A DNA stretch of 64,000 nucleotides, taken from contig NZ_SFCC01000015.1 in the NCBI RefSeq assembly GCF_004214935.1, positions 164,439 through 228,438 of the forward strand, given 5' to 3'. Below, in pieces: positions 32,285 to 40,137 of the stretch. The translations under genes were made by a program, and so were the position numbers. The notes below the pieces were generated by a model. That model did no database searches, was not told the DNA's origin, and was given only the letters and a program-made list of their open reading frames with translations. Position 1 is the stretch's first letter. Every line of letters starts with the position of its first letter. Source of the stretch: Amycolatopsis suaedae (GTDB lineage Bacteria > Actinomycetota > Actinomycetes > Mycobacteriales > Pseudonocardiaceae).

Positions 32285-32602
32285 ATGGCTGTCATCGTGC
32301 ACCGCTGTACCACCTGCCAGCACCCGGACCTGTTCCACAGCGACCGGGCAGACGGGACCCTCGGCCCCTGCTCCTACGGCCTGTGCCGGGAGCCCTCACA
32401 CGCCTTCGGCCCGCCCGAGATCCTGCCGACCTGGCGACCGGCCACCCTCACCGGACCCGCCGTGCCCGACCCCGCCCTCACCGAGCCCGGCACCAGGGGC
32501 ACCGGGCTTGGCGCCCTGTGCGGCTGCGAGGACTGCTGGGCCCTCTTCCACGCCCACGCGTCCGCCGACGACGGCGCCGGACACGTGGCGGCCGTGGCCT
32601 GA
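32285..32602 (+). CDS. Small cysteine-rich protein
   Basis: 105 residues from ATG 32285 with GGAAAGGA upstream. Cysteines at CTTCQH, CSYGLC and CGCEDC suggest zinc binding. Overlaps the next start (TGATG). Unknown function. Confidence 0.62.
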   Translation: MAVIVHRCTTCQHPDLFHSDRADGTLGPCSYGLCREPSHAFGPPEILPTWRPATLTGPAVPDPALTEPGTRGTGLGALCGCEDCWALFHAHASADDGAGHVAAVA

Positions 32603-32781
32603 TGCGGATCCGGATCGAGGGCGCGCAAGCCGAGATCGCCGCCACCGTCGCCGTGCTGGCCACGGTGATCGAGGTACGGGAGGTGTCGCGGTTCTACCCC
32701 AACCGCGACACCACCACCGGCCGGGGCCGGGTCTACCTGGCCACCACCCCACCCACGTCCACTCGGGAAGGGAGCCGTTGA
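32602..32781 (+). CDS. Small protein, unknown
   Basis: 59 residues from ATG 32602, overlapping the previous stop; its own stop overlaps the methyltransferase start. The middle (AEIAATVAVLATVIEVREVSRFYPNR) reads as a helix followed by a beta strand. The coupled start suggests it is made with the methyltransferase. Confidence 0.6.
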   Translation: MRIRIEGAQAEIAATVAVLATVIEVREVSRFYPNRDTTTGRGRVYLATTPPTSTREGSR

Positions 32782-34364
32782 TGTACGAGCTGTATGACGA
32801 GTTCGCCGGGTTCGGCGGTTCGAGCACCGGCGTCCTGGCCGTGCCCGGGGTGGTTGGCCGCCTGGCGGCCAACCACGACGCGACGGCGGTGGCCACGCAC
32901 GAGCTGAACCACCCGAGCATGGATCACTACCGCGGTGACATCGCCAAAGCCGACATCGGCCGGTTCCCCCGGGTCGACCTCTTCTGGGCCTCGCCGGCGT
33001 GCCCGCCGTGGACCGACGCCCGCGGGAAGAAGAGGGACTTCGACCAATCCACGCAGGGCGTGCTGTTCGATCCGGTGACCGGACCGCGGGCGCTGGACCC
33101 GAAGGTCGCCAGGGCGCGGGCGCTGATGGAGGAGGTGCCGCGTTACCTGCAGGCGATGAACCGGCGCGGCACGCCGGTGCTGGGCGGTGTGGTGGAGAAC
33201 GTCGTGCAGGTGGTCAAGTGGGACGAGTTCGGCCGCTGGCGCCGCGAGATCGAGGCCGAGGGCTACCGGACGCGGCTGATCGCGCTCAACGCCATGCACG
33301 TCACCGGCCGCGTCCACGGCAAGGTCGCGCAGTCCCGCAACCGGTTCTTCCTGGCCTACTGGCACAGGATGCTGGGCCGGGACCCGGACTGGGACAAGTG
33401 GCTGCGCCCCAAGGCGTACTGCCCGGACTGCGACCAGGTGGTGTCGGCGCTGCAGGTGTTCAAGAACCCGCGCGTGTCCATGGGCGTCTACGGCCTCCGC
33501 AACGGCCAGTACGTCTACCGGTGCCCGCACCGGTCCTGCCGCAACCGGATCGTGGAACCGGCGGTGCTCCCGGCCTCGACCATCATCGACTGGTCACTGG
33601 ACCCGGGCCCGCGCATCGGGGAACGGGTCGACCAGCACGGCCGGCCGGACCCGCTCAAACCGAAGACGATCGCGCGGATCGAGGCGTACCTGGCCCGGCG
33701 GGTCGGGGCGATGCTGGCCCCGGCGGGCGGGACCTGGCGTGAGCACGCCACCGGGGTCGACGAGCCGTTGCCGACCCGCACCACCCGGGAGACCGACGGG
33801 CTGGTGATCCCGCCGGCCGTGGTGCCCTGCGCCGCGCGTGCCGGGCTGGACACCGCGGTGCCGGTGGGGCGGCCGTTGCCGACGCAGACCTGCCGCCGGG
33901 AGCAGGCGGTGGTGATCCCGCCGTTCATCTCCCTGCAGCGCAACGGCGGCTCCGCGCGGACCGGGTATCCGGTCGCCGGGCCGATCCCGACCGTGTCCGC
34001 GCAGGGCAACCACCACGGCCTGGTCAGCCCGCCCACCGGCGGCGCCGACCTGATGGCGCTGATGTCCTACTACGGCAACGGCACCACCAGCCCGGTCGAC
34101 CGCCCGGTGGGGACGCTGACCACCCGCGACCGCTACGCCCTCGTCGGCGGCGTGCAGCCGGTCGAAGCGTGCACCTTCCGGATGCTCGAACCACACGAGA
34201 TCGGCGCCGGGATGGGCTTCCCGGCCGACTACAAGATGGCCGCCCGCTCGAAACGAAAGCGAGTCCGTGGCTACGGCAACGCCGTCCCGCCCGCCATGGC
34301 CGAAGTCCTCGCCTCGGCCCTGGTCGAAACCTTCTCCGGGGAACCGCTGGAACCCGCCGCGTGA
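32781..34364 (+). CDS. C5-cytosine DNA methyltransferase
   Basis: 527 residues. Motif I FAGFGGSS (8-15), motif IV SPACPPW (71-77, catalytic Cys74; PCPP-like instead of the usual PPCQ), motif VI ENVV (139-142), motif VIII QSRNRFFLAYW, motif X GYGNAVPP (497-504). A zinc-binding insert (CPDC and CPHRSC) lies around residues 214-253. It methylates C5 of cytosine in DNA; the recognition sequence cannot be read. No restriction endonuclease gene lies beside it, so it is probably a solitary protective or regulatory methylase of the element. Confidence 0.87.
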   Translation: MYELYDEFAGFGGSSTGVLAVPGVVGRLAANHDATAVATHELNHPSMDHYRGDIAKADIGRFPRVDLFWASPACPPWTDARGKKRDFDQSTQGVLFDPVTGPRALDPKVARARALMEEVPRYLQAMNRRGTPVLGGVVENVVQVVKWDEFGRWRREIEAEGYRTRLIALNAMHVTGRVHGKVAQSRNRFFLAYWHRMLGRDPDWDKWLRPKAYCPDCDQVVSALQVFKNPRVSMGVYGLRNGQYVYRCPHRSCRNRIVEPAVLPASTIIDWSLDPGPRIGERVDQHGRPDPLKPKTIARIEAYLARRVGAMLAPAGGTWREHATGVDEPLPTRTTRETDGLVIPPAVVPCAARAGLDTAVPVGRPLPTQTCRREQAVVIPPFISLQRNGGSARTGYPVAGPIPTVSAQGNHHGLVSPPTGGADLMALMSYYGNGTTSPVDRPVGTLTTRDRYALVGGVQPVEACTFRMLEPHEIGAGMGFPADYKMAARSKRKRVRGYGNAVPPAMAEVLASALVETFSGEPLEPAA

Positions 34365-34413
34365 CGGCGCCAGGCACGACGGCACCCTGCACGACCGCAC
34401 GATGGGAGAACGT

Positions 34414-36078
34414 ATGGCCACCACGCCTGACAGCGCACCGACCGGACCACGCTCGCTGTGGCCGATCGGTGCCGGGGGCCGCCCGGTTCTGCGGATCGGG
34501 GAGGACCCCGACGCGATCCGGGTCCTGACCGCGGCACTCAACGACCGGATCATTCCCGACACCTACGTCTCCGACGGAGCACCGGTGGTCGTGGAGGAGA
34601 TCTCCGGGGCCGCCGACCCGGCCGCCGGGGATGACGACGTCGCCCTGCCGATCACCGCGTCGGTGCTCAAACCGCCGCTGCTGGCCGGGCTGCTCGCCGA
34701 CCACACCCAGATCCTGCGCCCGGCCGCGAAAGGAGGAGCCGAGGAGGAAGTCACGCCCGGCGGGCATGTGCTCGGTGCTGTGCTGGCCAAACGGCACTGG
34801 CCCGGGCTGCCAGTGCTGCGCCGGATCATTTCCACGCCGGTGCTGCGCCCGGACGGGACGCTGCTGCAGACCCCGGGCTACGACCCGGCGACCGGGTTCT
34901 ACCTGGCCCGCAACGACGACCTGGCCCCCATTCCCGACCACCCCACGCCGGACGAGGTGGCCGCGGCCCGGGAGTTCCTGCTGGAACGGTTCCTGCGCGA
35001 CTTCCCGTGGCGTACCGAGGCCGACCGGGCCAACTACCTGGCGTTGCTGGTGACGCCACTGGTGCGGCCGTTCACCCGGGCGTTGTCGCCGTTCGGGATG
35101 ATCGAGGCGTCCATGCCCGGCTCCGGGAAAACCATCCTCACCGGGTGTGTCGGGCTGCTGGTCGGGCAGACCGTGCAGACCTGGAACGAGTCCGAGGACG
35201 AGCTGCGCAAAACCATCACCACCGTGCTCTCTGGTGACGGCGGCGTGGTGGTGTTCGACAACCTCACCGAAGGCTCCGTCGTCAAGTCCGCGGTACTCGC
35301 CAGGTTGATGACCGAGCGGACCTGGTCCGACCGCAGGCTGGGCACCAACGCCGCGGCCACGTTCCCCAACGACCGGCTGTGGCTGGCCACCGGGAACAAC
35401 CTGCACACCGGCGCCGACATGGCCTCCCGCACCGTGTGGGTCCGGCTGGATCCGAACTGCCCGCGCCCCGAGGCCCGGACCGGTTTCACCATCCCGAACC
35501 TGGACTCCTGGATCCTCGACCCGAAAAACCGCGCCACCGTGCTGCGCCACGTGCTCATCCTGATCCTGGACTGGACCGCACACGGCGCCCCGCCGGCCAG
35601 CACCGTCCCGCAGATGCGCCAGTTCACCGCCTGGGCCCGCGACCTCGGCGGGTTCCTCGAACACCACGGCATCGCTGGGTTCCTGGCCAACGCCGAAGCC
35701 AACCGCAGCCTCGATGACGACAACGCCGAATGGCGCTCGTTCCTGCTCACCTGGCACGACGTCTACGGCGACCGGCACATGACCGCCAAGGAACTGGTCG
35801 TCAGCGCCGCCGACGCCAGCGCTCCGGGAGCCACCGACGTGTGGGCCGGAACGTTCCCCACCAACGCCGTCGGCCGTCCACTCAGCCCGAAGTCCCTCGG
35901 GCATCGGCTGGCAGGGAGGGTGGACCGCTGGCACGGCGACATCGTGCTACGCAGCGTGCACGACGAACACCGAAACGCCCGAACCTACTGGGTGGAGAAA
36001 GGAGCCTCCCGTACGCGCGGGCCGGAAACAAACCCGCAAACCCGCAAACCCGCAGATGATCTAGAAAACAGGCCCTGA
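34414..36078 (+). CDS. AAA+ ATPase, replicative helicase-like
   Basis: 554 residues from ATG 34414 (GGGAGAA upstream). Walker A SMPGSGKTI (about 233-241), Walker B GGVVVFDNL (about 276-284), and the sensor region LWLATGNN. The N-terminal 200 residues look like a substrate or DNA-binding region, and the C-terminus is a winged-helix-like part (FLLTWHDVYGDRHMTAKELV). Together with the prim-pol enzyme it probably unwinds and starts element replication. Its 3' end contains three in-frame AAACCCGC repeats, part of the cluster that follows. Confidence 0.82.
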   Translation: MATTPDSAPTGPRSLWPIGAGGRPVLRIGEDPDAIRVLTAALNDRIIPDTYVSDGAPVVVEEISGAADPAAGDDDVALPITASVLKPPLLAGLLADHTQILRPAAKGGAEEEVTPGGHVLGAVLAKRHWPGLPVLRRIISTPVLRPDGTLLQTPGYDPATGFYLARNDDLAPIPDHPTPDEVAAAREFLLERFLRDFPWRTEADRANYLALLVTPLVRPFTRALSPFGMIEASMPGSGKTILTGCVGLLVGQTVQTWNESEDELRKTITTVLSGDGGVVVFDNLTEGSVVKSAVLARLMTERTWSDRRLGTNAAATFPNDRLWLATGNNLHTGADMASRTVWVRLDPNCPRPEARTGFTIPNLDSWILDPKNRATVLRHVLILILDWTAHGAPPASTVPQMRQFTAWARDLGGFLEHHGIAGFLANAEANRSLDDDNAEWRSFLLTWHDVYGDRHMTAKELVVSAADASAPGATDVWAGTFPTNAVGRPLSPKSLGHRLAGRVDRWHGDIVLRSVHDEHRNARTYWVEKGASRTRGPETNPQTRKPADDLENRP

Positions 36079-36244
36079 CCAGCACAGATCACAACAAGAT
36101 CGTTTGCGGGTTTCTCCCCGAGACCCATCCGAGAAACCCGCAAACCCGCCAAATCCGGGAGAGAAACCCGCAAACCCGCAACCAAACCCGCAACCAAAAC
36201 CCCAGCTCACACGGGGTTTCGCGGGTTTGCGGGTTTGCGGGTTT
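36030..36244. repeat. Cluster of twelve AAACCCGC units (candidate origin)
   Basis: AAACCCGC occurs at 36030, 36038 and 36046 (tandem), 36134 and 36142, 36164 and 36172, and 36184. Its reverse GCGGGTTT occurs at 36106, 36221, 36229 and 36237 (the last three in tandem). The left triple and right triple face each other, so the region is one large imperfect palindrome. It lies between the AAA+ gene and xis, where an origin or an excision site would be expected. Confidence 0.8.
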
Positions 36245-36399
36245 CTCTCTGCCCCAGGCGCCCCGGGGACCCGAACCCGCGCGATCCCCCTTCTGCCAGC
36301 ACCTCAGTCAGCCAACTACCCAACGTCACGTTCCTGAGCCCCGGCGCCGTGGCCGGAGGCTGTTCGTCATGCCCGGATTTCGGGCGTTCGGAGGTTCTC

Positions 36400-36597
36400 A
36401 TGTCGAGGCAGCGCAGCAAACGCGAACTTCTCACCATCGCCGAGGTGTGCGATGAGCTGGATATCGCACCGTCCACTTTCTACGACTGGCGAGCCAAGAA
36501 GTGTGCACCGAGGTGCATCAAGCTTCCCAACGGAGGTGTCAGGGTGGACCGCCTGGACTTGAACACGTGGCTCGAAGAGCGGGAGGTGGCTGCGTGA
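36400..36597 (+). CDS. Excisionase-like helix-turn-helix protein (Xis)
   Basis: 65 residues from ATG 36400 with GGAGG upstream. A MerR/Xis-type helix-turn-helix (LLTIAEVCDELDIAPSTFYDWRAKK) is followed by a short wing (VRVDRLDLNTWLEERE). In actinomycete elements Xis binds near the att site and directs the integrase to excision. Its stop overlaps the GTG start of int (GTGA), so both are made together. Confidence 0.88.
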   Translation: MSRQRSKRELLTIAEVCDELDIAPSTFYDWRAKKCAPRCIKLPNGGVRVDRLDLNTWLEEREVAA

Positions 36598-38015
36598 TCA
36601 GTTCGTCCTACAAGGTTCGAGTGTGGAAGCTTGAGGCGCGACGAAACACGAAGGGCAAGATCACCAGCTATCGCGTGCTGTGGCAAGTGGAGCAGCAGTC
36701 GTTCAAGGAGTCCTTCAAGCTCTATGCGCAGGCGGATGGCTTCCGGTCCGCCCTGTTGACAGCTCAACGCCGCGGCGAGGCGTTCGATTTGGTGTCGGGG
36801 CTGCCGCCGTCTATGACCCAGCCGAAGGGGGACATGAGCTGGTACGAACTGACCGCTGCGTATGTCGATATGAAATGGCCAGACGCTGCGGCGACGACAC
36901 GGCAGACGATCGCGGAATCGTTGATTCGGGTGATGCCCGTCTTCGTGCCCGAGGCGAAGAACTCGCCCGATGCGAGAGACGTGCGTTCTGCCTTGCGGCA
37001 ATGGGGGTACAACACGGAGTACCGCACTGGTCGCGAGGTACCGCCGGAGGTCCGCAAGGTTTTGGGCTGGCTGGCCAGAAACACGTTGTCGGTCAAGGCA
37101 GTTGCGGATCCGAACATCTTGCGAGGGCTGCAGCGCGCCGTCACTCGACGCCTGGATGGCAAGCGTTTCTCGCCGCCAGTCGCACGTAAGACGCGCTCGG
37201 TGCTGTTCAACGTGCTCGACTATGCCGTGGAGGAGAAGCTGATCGACGGGAACCCGTTGTCGTCGGTGAAGTGGACGGCGATGCCGAAGGGGAAGCGACG
37301 AGTCGACCGCCGCGCCGTGCCCAATCCTGTGCAGGCAAGGACTTTGCTGGCCGGCGTTGGTGCTCTGCCGCGCAGTGGGCCGCGGCTGGAGGCGTTCTTC
37401 GGGACGATGTACTACGCCGGGCTGCGCCCCGAGGAGGCTGTCTCCCTGAACAAGCGGAACCTGTCGCTACCTGCGCCGGCCTGGAACGAGGTGTCCGGGG
37501 AGTACGAGTACGACTGGGGTGAGTTCCACTTGGACCGAGCGGAGCCGCATGTCGGGCATCGGTGGACCGATAGCGGAAAGCCGCGCGACGAACGGCCACT
37601 GAAGTCTCGTGACGAGGGAGAGGAGCGGACAGTTGCCTTCCCGCCCGACCTCACGCGGCTGTTATGGCGGCACATCCGGACGTTCGGCTATGGCCCTGAC
37701 GGTCGTCTGTTCTGCGCGGAGCAGGGCGGGGAAATCCCGATGATCACGTACACGCGTGCATGGCGCGCGGCACGGAGGGCGGTTCTGACCAAGGAGGTTC
37801 AGGCGACACCGTTGGCGAAGCGTCCCTACGACCTGCGGCATGCCGCCGTCAGCACGCAGTTGGCGGCAGGAGTGGACCCAGCTGCAGTGGCGGCGTGGGC
37901 GGGGCACTCCGTAGCCGTACTGATGGAGGTGTATGCCGCGTTCCTGGACGGGGGCGAGGCGGTGAACCGGGCTCGGATCGAGAAGATGCTCGGGCACAAG
38001 CCACGGGCGACCTAG
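36594..38015 (+). CDS. int: Tyrosine-recombinase integrase
   Basis: 473 residues from GTG 36594. The catalytic residues fit the tyrosine family: Arg278 (GLRPEE), YDLR (412-415, Tyr in place of the usual His of HxxR), His438 (GHS) and nucleophile Tyr447 (MEVYAAF). An SAM-like core-binding domain lies at about 82-215. It integrates the element into the adjacent tRNA-Arg gene. The gene ends 127 bp before the att core, the usual arrangement. Confidence 0.92.
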   Translation: MISSSYKVRVWKLEARRNTKGKITSYRVLWQVEQQSFKESFKLYAQADGFRSALLTAQRRGEAFDLVSGLPPSMTQPKGDMSWYELTAAYVDMKWPDAAATTRQTIAESLIRVMPVFVPEAKNSPDARDVRSALRQWGYNTEYRTGREVPPEVRKVLGWLARNTLSVKAVADPNILRGLQRAVTRRLDGKRFSPPVARKTRSVLFNVLDYAVEEKLIDGNPLSSVKWTAMPKGKRRVDRRAVPNPVQARTLLAGVGALPRSGPRLEAFFGTMYYAGLRPEEAVSLNKRNLSLPAPAWNEVSGEYEYDWGEFHLDRAEPHVGHRWTDSGKPRDERPLKSRDEGEERTVAFPPDLTRLLWRHIRTFGYGPDGRLFCAEQGGEIPMITYTRAWRAARRAVLTKEVQATPLAKRPYDLRHAAVSTQLAAGVDPAAVAAWAGHSVAVLMEVYAAFLDGGEAVNRARIEKMLGHKPRAT

Positions 38016-38021
38016 TTCCCG

Positions 38022-38039
38022 TGGGAAGGCATTGGGAAG
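38022..38039 (+). repeat. 18-bp direct repeat, right copy (candidate integrase arm site)
   Basis: TGGGAAGGCATTGGGAAG, identical to 12545-12562, just after int and 104 bp before the att core. Confidence 0.6.
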
Positions 38040-38142
38040 AGCCAGCCGGGCGAAGCCGGATTCCGCCGGAGACAGTCGGAGTGCGGGAGAGGCCACGTTG
38101 TCAGGTATGCCCTGGTCAAGCGCGGTTTCTCCCGCACTCAGT

Positions 38143-38190
38143 GGGCGCCCTTGGCAGGATTCGAACCTGCGACACCTGCCTCCGGAGGGC
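38143..38190 (-). repeat. attR core within tRNA-Arg
   Basis: 48 bp identical to 12423-12470. It forms the 3' half of the intact tRNA, from the anticodon region to the acceptor end plus three bases beyond it. Confidence 0.93.
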
Positions 38191-38218
38191 AGTGCTCTAT
38201 CCCCTGAGCTACAAGGGC
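38146..38218 (-). tRNA. tRNA-Arg (anticodon CCG)
   Basis: 73 nt on the minus strand. The 5' acceptor GCCCTTG pairs with 3' CAAGGGC, followed by discriminator G. D-arm GCTC...GAGC, anticodon stem CTGCC/GGCAG with loop CTCCGGA giving anticodon CCG, and T-arm CGCAGGTTCGAATCCTGC. No CCA is encoded. The 3' half was supplied by the element, so the gene is restored on integration. Confidence 0.95.
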
Positions 38219-38289
38219 CCGTCTTGCGACTTCGCTAAGCCTAGCGCACGCCTCTGACGCGACTGCAAGGAGGTGTGCCGCATCCTGAG

Positions 38290-38308
38290 ATTGGTTAGCC
38301 TCACCTAT
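38290..38308. promoter_or_regulatory. Iron-box-like DtxR/IdeR-family operator
   Basis: ATTGGTTAGCCTCACCTAT agrees with the DtxR/IdeR consensus TTAGGTTAGCCTAACCTAA at 15 of 19 positions. It lies 54 bp before the CDF transporter gene. Metal-dependent repression by IdeR, or by an MntR-like relative, is likely (inference). Confidence 0.55.
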
Positions 38309-38316
38309 TTTGCATT

Positions 38317-38326
38317 CATGCGCATG
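38317..38326. promoter_or_regulatory. Palindrome in CDF promoter
   Basis: CATGCGCATG, a perfect 10-bp palindrome between the iron-box-like site and the start codon. It may bind a second regulator. Confidence 0.3.
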
Positions 38327-38361
38327 TCACTATATTGCAGGAGGGTCTCGACGGAGCGAGC

Positions 38362-39297
38362 ATGGGAGGCATGCGGATGGGCCACGGTCACGGCCACGGG
38401 CACCTGGCGGCCGCGGACAGCGCGTCGGGTCGACATGTCGGCAGGCTGGCCGTCGCGTTCCTGATCGGCCTGGTGTTCATGGTGGCCGAGCTGGTGGTCG
38501 GCTTCGCCACGTCGTCGCTGGCCCTGATCTCCGACGCCGCGCACATGGTCACCGACGTGCTGGGCCTTGGCATCGCCCTCACCGCCATCCTGCTGGCGCG
38601 GCGCAGCGGGCCGACGTTCACCCGGACGTTCGGCATGTACCGGGCCGAGGTGCTGGCCGCGCTGGCCAACGCCGTGCTGCTGTTCGGCGTAGCGGGGTAC
38701 GTGGTGTACGAGGCGATCGGGCGGATCACCGACCCGCCCGAGGTGCCCGGCCTGCCGGTGCTGCTGGTCGCCGCGGGCGGTCTCGCCGCCAACCTGGTGT
38801 CGTTCGCGCTGCTGCGGTCCGGCGCCAAGGAGAGCCTCAACGTGCGCGGGGCGTACCTGGAGGTGCTGGCCGACCTCATCGGCTCGGTCGGCGTGCTGAT
38901 CAGCGGCGCGATCACGCTGCTCACCGGCTGGCGTTACGCCGACCCGATCATCGGTGTGGCGATCGGCCTGTTCGTCCTGCCGCGGACGTACACGCTGGGC
39001 CGGCGGGCGCTGCGGATCCTGTTCCAGCATGCCCCGCACGGCGTGGACGTCCGCCGGATCAGCGACGAGCTGGCCGCGTTGCCCGGCGTCGCCGACGTGC
39101 ACGACCTGCACGTCTGGACCCTGACCTCGGGCATGGAGGTCGCCTCGGCGCATCTCACGATGGAGCCCGGCACGAGCCAGGAGGACCTGCTGGAGCGGGC
39201 GCGGAACCTGCTGGCGGGCGACCACGGCATCGAGCACGCCACCCTGCAGCTGGAAGCCCACGAGTCGGCCAAGCGCTGTTCCGAACTCTCCTGGTGA
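38362..39297 (+). CDS. Cation diffusion facilitator (CDF) metal efflux transporter
   Basis: 311 residues. A histidine-rich start (GHGHGHGH) is followed by six membrane helices. ALISDAAHMVTD is the family metal-site motif in helix 2 (DAAHM(x)D). The C-terminal cytoplasmic domain (LPGVADVHDLHVWTLTSG) matches the CzcD-type. It exports divalent cations, probably Zn, Fe or Mn. ATG 38362 has GGAG upstream; ATG 38377 with GGGAGG seven bases upstream is an alternative. Controlled, by its promoter, through an iron-box-like site. Confidence 0.88.
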   Translation: MGGMRMGHGHGHGHLAAADSASGRHVGRLAVAFLIGLVFMVAELVVGFATSSLALISDAAHMVTDVLGLGIALTAILLARRSGPTFTRTFGMYRAEVLAALANAVLLFGVAGYVVYEAIGRITDPPEVPGLPVLLVAAGGLAANLVSFALLRSGAKESLNVRGAYLEVLADLIGSVGVLISGAITLLTGWRYADPIIGVAIGLFVLPRTYTLGRRALRILFQHAPHGVDVRRISDELAALPGVADVHDLHVWTLTSGMEVASAHLTMEPGTSQEDLLERARNLLAGDHGIEHATLQLEAHESAKRCSELSW

Positions 39298-39320
39298 CCG
39301 GCCTCCGGCTGGCACCGAAG

Positions 39321-39373
39321 CACGTGAAGGCCACCTTCATTACGTCTCACGTGATGAAGGTGGCCTTCACGTG
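39321..39373. terminator. Palindromic repeat hairpin between convergent genes
   Basis: Perfect 20-bp arms CACGTGAAGGCCACCTTCAT and ATGAAGGTGGCCTTCACGTG around a 13-nt loop. It lies between the CDF gene and the convergent DUF305 gene, so it could stop transcription from both sides. Member of the dispersed family. Confidence 0.7.
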
Positions 39374-39399
39374 CCTTGACGCCTCCCGGCTGCGGAAAC

Positions 39400-40137
39400 T
39401 CAGGGCGCGGGCAGGGGCTTCGCGCCACGCTCGGCGAGCATCTGGGTCATCAGGTTGGCCTCGGCCGCCTGCGAGACCAGGATGCTCTGCGTCAGCGCCT
39501 TCATCGCGTCCAGGCCGAAGTTGTCGTGCGCGTACTGCGCCATCTCCGTGCCGCCCTGGTGGTGCCGCAGCATGAGCTGCAGGAAGTAGACGTCCAGCTC
39601 CTTGCCCGACAGCGACCGCATCCTCTGCAGTTCCTGGGTGGTCGCCATGCCGGGCATCGGGGCGTCACCGGCTGGCGCGCCCGTCGCGGGCTGGTGCGCG
39701 TGGCCGGTCGGCGACTTCATCCACGTCATGTACTCGCCGACACCCTGCTCGGGCTGGTTCCACAGCATCAGCCAGCCCTTCATCCGCCCCACCTGCTCCA
39801 GCTGGGTGCTGGCGATGTCGAACGCGAGCTGGCGCACCGACGGGTCCGTCGAGTGGTCGCGCGCCCAGTTGGCCATCGTGACGGCCTGCAGGTGGTGGAC
39901 GGACATGTCCTGCGAGAACCCGACCTCCACCGAACCCGCGCCGGGCGTACTCGCCGCGGGTTCGTCCGAGGACATCGACTCGGTGACCAGCATGCCGATC
40001 GTGGCACCGACCAGCAGCACGGTGAGCAGCGTGGCACCGATGATCAGCACCCGCGGCCACACCGGCTGCCTGCCGACCACCAGAACGTCGACGTTGTCGT
40101 CCTCCGCCGAGACGCGGACCGGTTCCTGGTCAGCCAC
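39400..40137 (-). CDS. DUF305 protein
   Basis: 245 residues from GTG 40137. One membrane helix near the N-terminus (VLIIGATLLTVLLVGATIGML), then the DUF305 ferritin-like domain, with the paired histidine motifs SVHHLQAVTMA and LRHHQGGTEMA that bind metal. The family is associated with metal handling; the exact activity is not settled. It overlaps the preceding DUF3105 gene by 8 bp, so the two are co-expressed. Confidence 0.82.
   Translation of the reverse strand: MADQEPVRVSAEDDNVDVLVVGRQPVWPRVLIIGATLLTVLLVGATIGMLVTESMSSDEPAASTPGAGSVEVGFSQDMSVHHLQAVTMANWARDHSTDPSVRQLAFDIASTQLEQVGRMKGWLMLWNQPEQGVGEYMTWMKSPTGHAHQPATGAPAGDAPMPGMATTQELQRMRSLSGKELDVYFLQLMLRHHQGGTEMAQYAHDNFGLDAMKALTQSILVSQAAEANLMTQMLAERGAKPLPAP

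Larger units (their letters stand above)
12423..38190. mobile_element. Actinomycete integrative and conjugative element in tRNA-Arg(CCG)
   Basis: A 25.7-kb element bounded by 48-bp direct repeats (12423-12470 and 38143-38190) that are the 3' part of a tRNA-Arg gene. The right copy completes an intact tRNA; the left copy is a tRNA fragment. Inside are the AICE hallmarks in order: GntR repressor, Spd-like membrane proteins, FtsK/TraB-type double-stranded DNA translocase, prim-pol and AAA+ replication proteins, Xis and tyrosine integrase next to the right att. The left end carries cargo of lower GC content (APH-like kinase). All core genes look intact, so the element may still be mobile. Confidence 0.92.

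Noticed and set aside
32781..34364. A complete restriction-modification system
   Set aside because: No endonuclease-like gene beside the methyltransferase; neighbours are a small coupled protein and the AAA+ ATPase.
36030..36244. CRISPR array
   Set aside because: Units are 8 bp, in both orientations and partly tandem, with no regular spacers and no cas genes.
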